Positions 5,463 to 7,755 of a DNA stretch of 7,755 bases are shown here, piece after piece. A program made the translations under genes and the position numbers. Under the pieces are notes generated by a model. That model made no database searches. It was not told the DNA's origin and saw only the letters and a program-made list of their open reading frames with translations. How positions within the stretch are numbered: position 1 is the stretch's first letter; each line of letters begins with the position of its first letter. This DNA is from Nitrososphaera sp. (lineage in GTDB: Archaea; Thermoproteota; Nitrososphaeria; Nitrososphaerales; Nitrososphaeraceae). The stretch covers positions 1 through 7,755 of the forward strand of contig JAKEIF010000109.1 of assembly GCA_022545875.1 (NCBI GenBank). The letters are read 5' to 3'.

Positions 5463-5747
5463 TTACTGCGGCGACTCTGATTGCTGCGGCTGTTCCGAAG
5501 TTGCTGCCACCAGTTCGGCGGTAGCAAATCTTGCACCCACGTTCGTGACCTTTACCTTAGCTTTCTGTCCAACCTTTGCGCCCTTTACAAATATTACAAA
5601 GCCTTGAACTCTGGCTATGCCGTCACCTTGTCTGCTCGTTTCAGTAACCTGAACGTCGTATTCTTTACCTGTTTCTACAGGTTTTGGACCGAAGCTGCCA
5701 CCGCCAAAGCGGCTGCCGCCTCCTCCATATGTTCTTCCGTATGACAT
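5463..5747 (-). CDS. Stand-alone TRAM-domain RNA-binding protein with Gly-rich N-terminus
   Basis: The 94-residue protein has three parts. Residues 1-26 are rich in Gly with aromatic and Arg residues (SYGRTYGGGGSRFGGGSFG), an RGG-like flexible tail. Residues about 27-80 are a TRAM domain: EYDVQVTETSRQGDGIARV, then GFVIFVKGAKVGQKAKVKV and VGARFATAELV, the five-strand OB-like barrel. The G-D-G-I-A-R-V and F-V-x-x-A-K-V-G patterns are the family marks. The end (81-94) is polar and Gln/Ser-rich. TRAM domains bind tRNA and other RNAs, and archaeal single-domain versions act as RNA chaperones with cold-shock-like roles. The ATG at 5747 sits about five bases after the start predicted by a strong TATA box, so the message should be nearly leaderless. 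It is divergent from the TFB gene. Confidence 0.9.
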   Translation of the reverse strand: MSYGRTYGGGGSRFGGGSFGPKPVETGKEYDVQVTETSRQGDGIARVQGFVIFVKGAKVGQKAKVKVTNVGARFATAELVAATSEQPQQSESPQ

Positions 5748-5773
5748 TAGTCGATACTCTTATGCCCTTTGGC

Positions 5774-5781
5774 AATATAAA
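5774..5781 (-). promoter_or_regulatory. TATA box for the TRAM gene
   Basis: On the minus strand it reads TTTATATT, close to the archaeal consensus. Its centre lies about 30 bases before the ATG at 5747, which predicts a start near 5752 and a leader of about five bases. Confidence 0.65.
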
Positions 5782-5786
5782 CCCGG

Positions 5787-5806
5787 GGATAGCCGAAACA
5801 CTATCC
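5787..5806. promoter_or_regulatory. Dyad GGATAG-N8-CTATCC next to the TRAM TATA box
   Basis: The six-base arms at 5787-5792 and 5801-5806 are exact inverted copies with an eight-base spacer. The dyad lies six bases beyond the TATA box on its upstream side, where an archaeal activator or repressor would meet TFB at the BRE. A third copy of the half-site occurs at 5912-5917. Confidence 0.4.
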
Positions 5807-5828
5807 AGACCTGTTCTAGCTTGATTTC

Positions 5829-5850
5829 CTGACTCTGAGCACAGAATCAG
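5829..5850. repeat. Hairpin in the divergent region
   Basis: CTGACTCTG (5829-5837) and CAGAATCAG (5842-5850) pair over nine positions around an AGCA loop. The one mismatch (C5833-A5846) becomes a G-U pair in minus-strand RNA. Confidence 0.35.
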
Positions 5851-5986
5851 CCATGGGAGGCGTTCCAAGCGGGTCGCAACATTGGTTCCGCCAACGATGC
5901 ATTGCAATGTGGGATAGTAAAACGCCGGCGGAGGGTTGATTGGGGACACAATCTCCGAGGCTGGTTACGGCAATCCATTAGTACGC

Positions 5987-5996
5987 CTTATATATC
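5987..5996 (+). promoter_or_regulatory. TATA box for TFB
   Basis: CTTATATATC is a strong match. A start near 6017 would give a leader of about 57 bases to the ATG at 6074, and would exclude the upstream TTG at 5936 as the start codon. Confidence 0.6.
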
Positions 5997-6073
5997 GATG
6001 CCATATTCAGGTTAGTAGTAACACGTTTCACCGAGAAGACGTTTCTTCTAATTCTCCGTCATCAGTATTGGTA

Positions 6074-6970
6074 ATGCAAGCATCGACACTGTCCTGTATC
6101 TGCGGCAAGGGTCAGCTGATAGCAGACTTGGAAGCTGGCGAGATCGCGTGTAACGCATGCGGTCTTGTGTCTAGCGAGAGAATTGAAGAAAGGCGTCCGG
6201 AATGGCGAACTTTTGGTTCTGAAGGCGAGGACAGATCCAGGGTTGGATCGCCTACATCCCTTGCCTATCATGACATGGGATTGGCCACTGTAATTGGCAG
6301 GACAAACCGAGATTCTAGCGGTCAGCGGCTTGACGCGTCCACTAATGCCAGAATCCAGAAGCTCAGGACATGGGATTTCAGAATCAAGAATTATGCGCAC
6401 GCCCAGAAGAACCTAATTCTTGCTTTCAGCGAGCTTAGCAAATTGAAAGATAAACTCGGCCTATCAGACGCCATTATCGAAAAAACGGCTTATGTTTATA
6501 GAAAGGCTCAAGAAAAACAGCTTGTAAGGGGGCGTTCAACTTTGTCAATATTAGCGGCCGCGATTTATGCGTCATGCAGAGAGATGGGGGCATCACGAAC
6601 GCTGAGGGACATAACCGAGGCCACCGGTGTCAAGCGCAAAGACATTTCGCGAGGCTACCGGCTCATAGTCTTGGATCTTGATATCAAGGTGCCATTGGTT
6701 GACCCAATCAAATGCGTTGCCATGCTGGCCAACAAGGTGAAGGTTAGCGAAAAGACCAAGCGGACGGCAATCGGCGCAATGAAGGAGCTCATGAGAAAAG
6801 AAATTTCTGCAGGGAAGCATCCGATGGGCCTTGCCGCAACGACCCTGTACGTGTCTTGTTTGAGGACAGGCGAGCACAGGTCTCAAAAAGAGATTGCAGA
6901 TGCAGCGGGCGTGACTGAGGTAACTATCAGAAATCGAGCACGCGACATGAAGGCAAGGTCTGCATTATGA
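6074..6970 (+). CDS. tfb: Archaeal transcription initiation factor B (TFB)
   Basis: The 298-residue protein has the standard TFB order: N-terminal zinc ribbon (about 8-30), B-reader/linker segment (about 31-85, with EERRPEWRTF and the Gly/Arg-rich stretch to TNRDSSGQRLD), then two cyclin repeats, about 98-195 (ending GVKRKDISRGYRLI) and about 205-295, whose last helix-turn-helix (QKEIADAAGVTEVTIRNRARDM) reads the BRE upstream of TATA. TFB bridges TBP-DNA and RNA polymerase and sets the start site. Zinc ligands are C8, C10, C26 and C29: the first pair is C-x-C rather than C-x2-C. I start at ATG 6074. The frame opens from TTG 5936, but those 46 extra residues lack family likeness and the TATA box at 5987-5996 lies within them. 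Thaumarchaea usually carry several TFB paralogues, so this may be a specialised one. Confidence 0.93.
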   Translation: MQASTLSCICGKGQLIADLEAGEIACNACGLVSSERIEERRPEWRTFGSEGEDRSRVGSPTSLAYHDMGLATVIGRTNRDSSGQRLDASTNARIQKLRTWDFRIKNYAHAQKNLILAFSELSKLKDKLGLSDAIIEKTAYVYRKAQEKQLVRGRSTLSILAAAIYASCREMGASRTLRDITEATGVKRKDISRGYRLIVLDLDIKVPLVDPIKCVAMLANKVKVSEKTKRTAIGAMKELMRKEISAGKHPMGLAATTLYVSCLRTGEHRSQKEIADAAGVTEVTIRNRARDMKARSAL

Positions 6971-6989
6971 TGAGAGGCGCAGTCTAAGA

Positions 6990-7247
6990 ATGAACAGTGA
7001 CATAGTCGATAGTCAGGATGAGCGAGATTTTAGGGAAAGGGATGCATCCGAACTGAGAAAAAAGAAAATAATCAGTGGCTCGAGTTCTTATTTTGGCACC
7101 GATGAGATATCGGATGAACTGGCAAAAGTGAAGCATCAAGCAATGATAACGCCAGGACGAAGAGGAGAACAGATAAAGCACGAGGAAATCAGCAAAGAAA
7201 TTCTCCGACGCATAAGCATCGGCTCTAACAGAACGCAGCGCAAATAA
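6990..7247 (+). CDS. Small highly charged protein downstream of TFB
   Basis: This encodes 85 residues, starting 19 bases after the TFB stop in the same direction with no TATA box or T run between, so the two are probably co-transcribed. The protein is very polar, with an acidic start (about 1-20, rich in Asp and Glu), a basic KKK at 24-26, a Gly/Ser turn (SGSSSYFG, 29-36), a helix DEISDELAKVKHQAM (38-52), a PGRRG turn (55-59) and a final basic helix. There is no cysteine, membrane segment or signal peptide. I do not recognise the family. The context suggests a small protein connected with transcription initiation, for example a nucleic-acid-binding or TFB-associated factor, but this is inference from position only. 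The minus-strand frame at 6984-7181 is a shadow. Confidence 0.65.
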   Translation: MNSDIVDSQDERDFRERDASELRKKKIISGSSSYFGTDEISDELAKVKHQAMITPGRRGEQIKHEEISKEILRRISIGSNRTQRK

Positions 7248-7276
7248 CCAGATAGGTACTGAAGGATTGTGCTACT

Positions 7277-7336
7277 ATGATCAAGCCCGTTATTTCATAA
7301 GCAGGTTTAATAGACTCGCACCAAACACTTGATCAT
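7277..7336. repeat. 9-bp inverted repeat flanking a promoter
   Basis: ATGATCAAG (7277-7285) and CTTGATCAT (7328-7336) are exact inverted copies. The TATA box (7305-7313) lies near the centre of symmetry (7306.5), and the right arm overlaps the ATG at 7335. Each arm also contains the palindrome TGATCA, the two being 51 bases apart, close to five helical turns. Confidence 0.5.
7305..7313 (+). promoter_or_regulatory. TATA box for the 119-residue gene
   Basis: GGTTTAATA, centred near 7309, predicts a transcription start at or very near the ATG at 7335, giving a leaderless message. This decides the start against the TTG at 7329. Confidence 0.55.
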
Positions 7337-7694
7337 GTCAGTCGAGAGCAACGTAGGATCTTTTCCAGTAATTGTCAATGCAAGTATCAACAGGATATGT
7401 GATGACCTAGGGTTGATCGCCTTTGTAAGGACAAAGTGCATTGAATTATCTGGCAAGATAGCGCCAAAACAACTTGCAGATATAACCAAGCCTATCGCAA
7501 ACGCAATTGCTTGTGCCATCGTGTCAATAGTGAATGAAGAATCAAAGAGAAATGGCAGAGTGGGCAAACACCTGCCAGACAGAATAATCGGCAGCGTCTT
7601 TGGATTAAACGGAGTCTCTGTTGTGTACAACAAACGATTGATAAACTCCGTCATTGCCGGCGATTCTTCAAAGCTAGGACACATAACTGGCTAA
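7335..7694 (+). CDS. Conserved-looking hypothetical protein, soluble, 119 residues
   Basis: From ATG 7335 the product has 119 residues. It has a hydrophobic first segment (SFPVIVNASINRICDDLGLIAF, about 9-30), a helical ELSGKIAPKQLADITKPIANAIACAIVSIVNEE core (about 37-69) with a long amphipathic or semi-buried helix at 49-68, a basic loop (KRNGRVGKHLPDR, 71-83), and a strand-like VSVVYNKRLI (95-104). Three cysteines (C22, C35, C60) are not arranged as a metal site. No transmembrane helix is certain, although residues 53-66 are quite hydrophobic. I do not recognise a family. The overlapping minus-strand frame (7307-7684) is of similar length, but the plus frame is preferred because it has a well-placed TATA box and a more balanced composition. 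The inverted repeat around its promoter suggests specific regulation. Confidence 0.65.
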   Translation: MSVESNVGSFPVIVNASINRICDDLGLIAFVRTKCIELSGKIAPKQLADITKPIANAIACAIVSIVNEESKRNGRVGKHLPDRIIGSVFGLNGVSVVYNKRLINSVIAGDSSKLGHITG

Positions 7695-7755
7695 AGACTG
7701 CTCAGGCTTTTCATCTAGGTCTAGTGACGACGGGATGTGAAATTCTTTCGCAAAT

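Larger units (their letters stand above)
5748..6073. promoter_or_regulatory. Divergent TRAM/TFB control region
   Basis: This 326-base stretch carries TATA boxes for both genes (5774-5781 leftward, 5987-5996 rightward). Between them are a GGATAG/CTATCC dyad (5787-5806), a near-perfect hairpin (5829-5850), GGCGTT at 5859-5864 with its complement AACGCC at 5921-5926, the ten-base palindrome CATTGCAATG at 5900-5909, and another GGGATAG at 5911-5917. Two frames cross it (minus 5665-5949, and the TTG-started extension of TFB from 5936), but both run through promoter elements and are rejected. Confidence 0.55.

Noticed and set aside
5665..5949. Minus-strand 94-residue frame overlapping the TRAM start.
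   Set aside because: It contains the TRAM TATA box and dyad and overlaps the well-supported TRAM coding region in another frame.
5936..6073. N-terminal extension of TFB from a TTG.
   Set aside because: The extra 46 residues do not resemble TFB, and the TATA box at 5987-5996 lies inside them.
7307..7684. Minus-strand 125-residue frame opposite the 119-residue gene.
   Set aside because: It has no promoter-like element at its start that I could identify, while the plus frame has a TATA box at the right spacing; still the least certain strand choice in the window.

Overview
The window reads as chromosome from an ammonia-oxidising archaeon of the Nitrososphaera type (Thaumarchaeota/Nitrososphaeria, soil group I.1b). 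The pointers are an archaeal transcription factor B (TFB), a stand-alone TRAM-domain protein, a stand-alone Lrp/AsnC ligand-binding (RAM) domain, a secreted protein rich in N-glycosylation sequons, and archaeal TATA boxes 25-30 bases upstream of several starts. By eye GC is somewhat below half. The genus is an inference. No ammonia-oxidation gene, rRNA, tRNA, insertion sequence or CRISPR array was seen.

Layout. 1-186: non-coding. 187-828 (+): secreted beta-rich protein, convergent with 862-1476 (-), an antibiotic-biosynthesis-monooxygenase (ABM) domain fused to two membrane helices. 1633-1776 (-): a 47-residue four-cysteine protein. 1777-2162: gene-free, with a TATA box at each end and several hairpins. 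2163-2399 (+) RAM protein and 2446-2772 (+) an unknown small protein. 2773-2990: gap with a composite stem-loop at 2830-2880. 2991-3482 (+) small membrane protein ending in a T-run terminator; 3582-4079 (+) short nitroreductase; 4292-5149 (+) tandem GNAT acetyltransferase of bacterial type. 5150-5462: gene-free. 5463-5747 (-) glycine-rich TRAM protein, divergent across a 326-base regulatory region from 6074-6970 (+), TFB. 6990-7247 (+): 85-residue charged protein 19 bases behind TFB. 7335-7694 (+): unknown 119-residue protein with an apparently leaderless promoter.

Functionally the right third is the most coherent part: a general transcription factor and an RNA-binding TRAM protein are transcribed divergently from a region with TATA boxes in both directions and repeated GGATAG motifs. 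The left two thirds is a loose mix of small regulators, redox and acetyl-transfer enzymes and lineage-restricted small proteins, with no obvious pathway. I see no complete novel defence, mobile or biosynthetic system. The best leads are the altered zinc ribbon of the TFB, the small gene behind it, the inverted repeat around the promoter at 7277-7336, the divergent TRAM/TFB control region, and the hairpin at 2830-2880.
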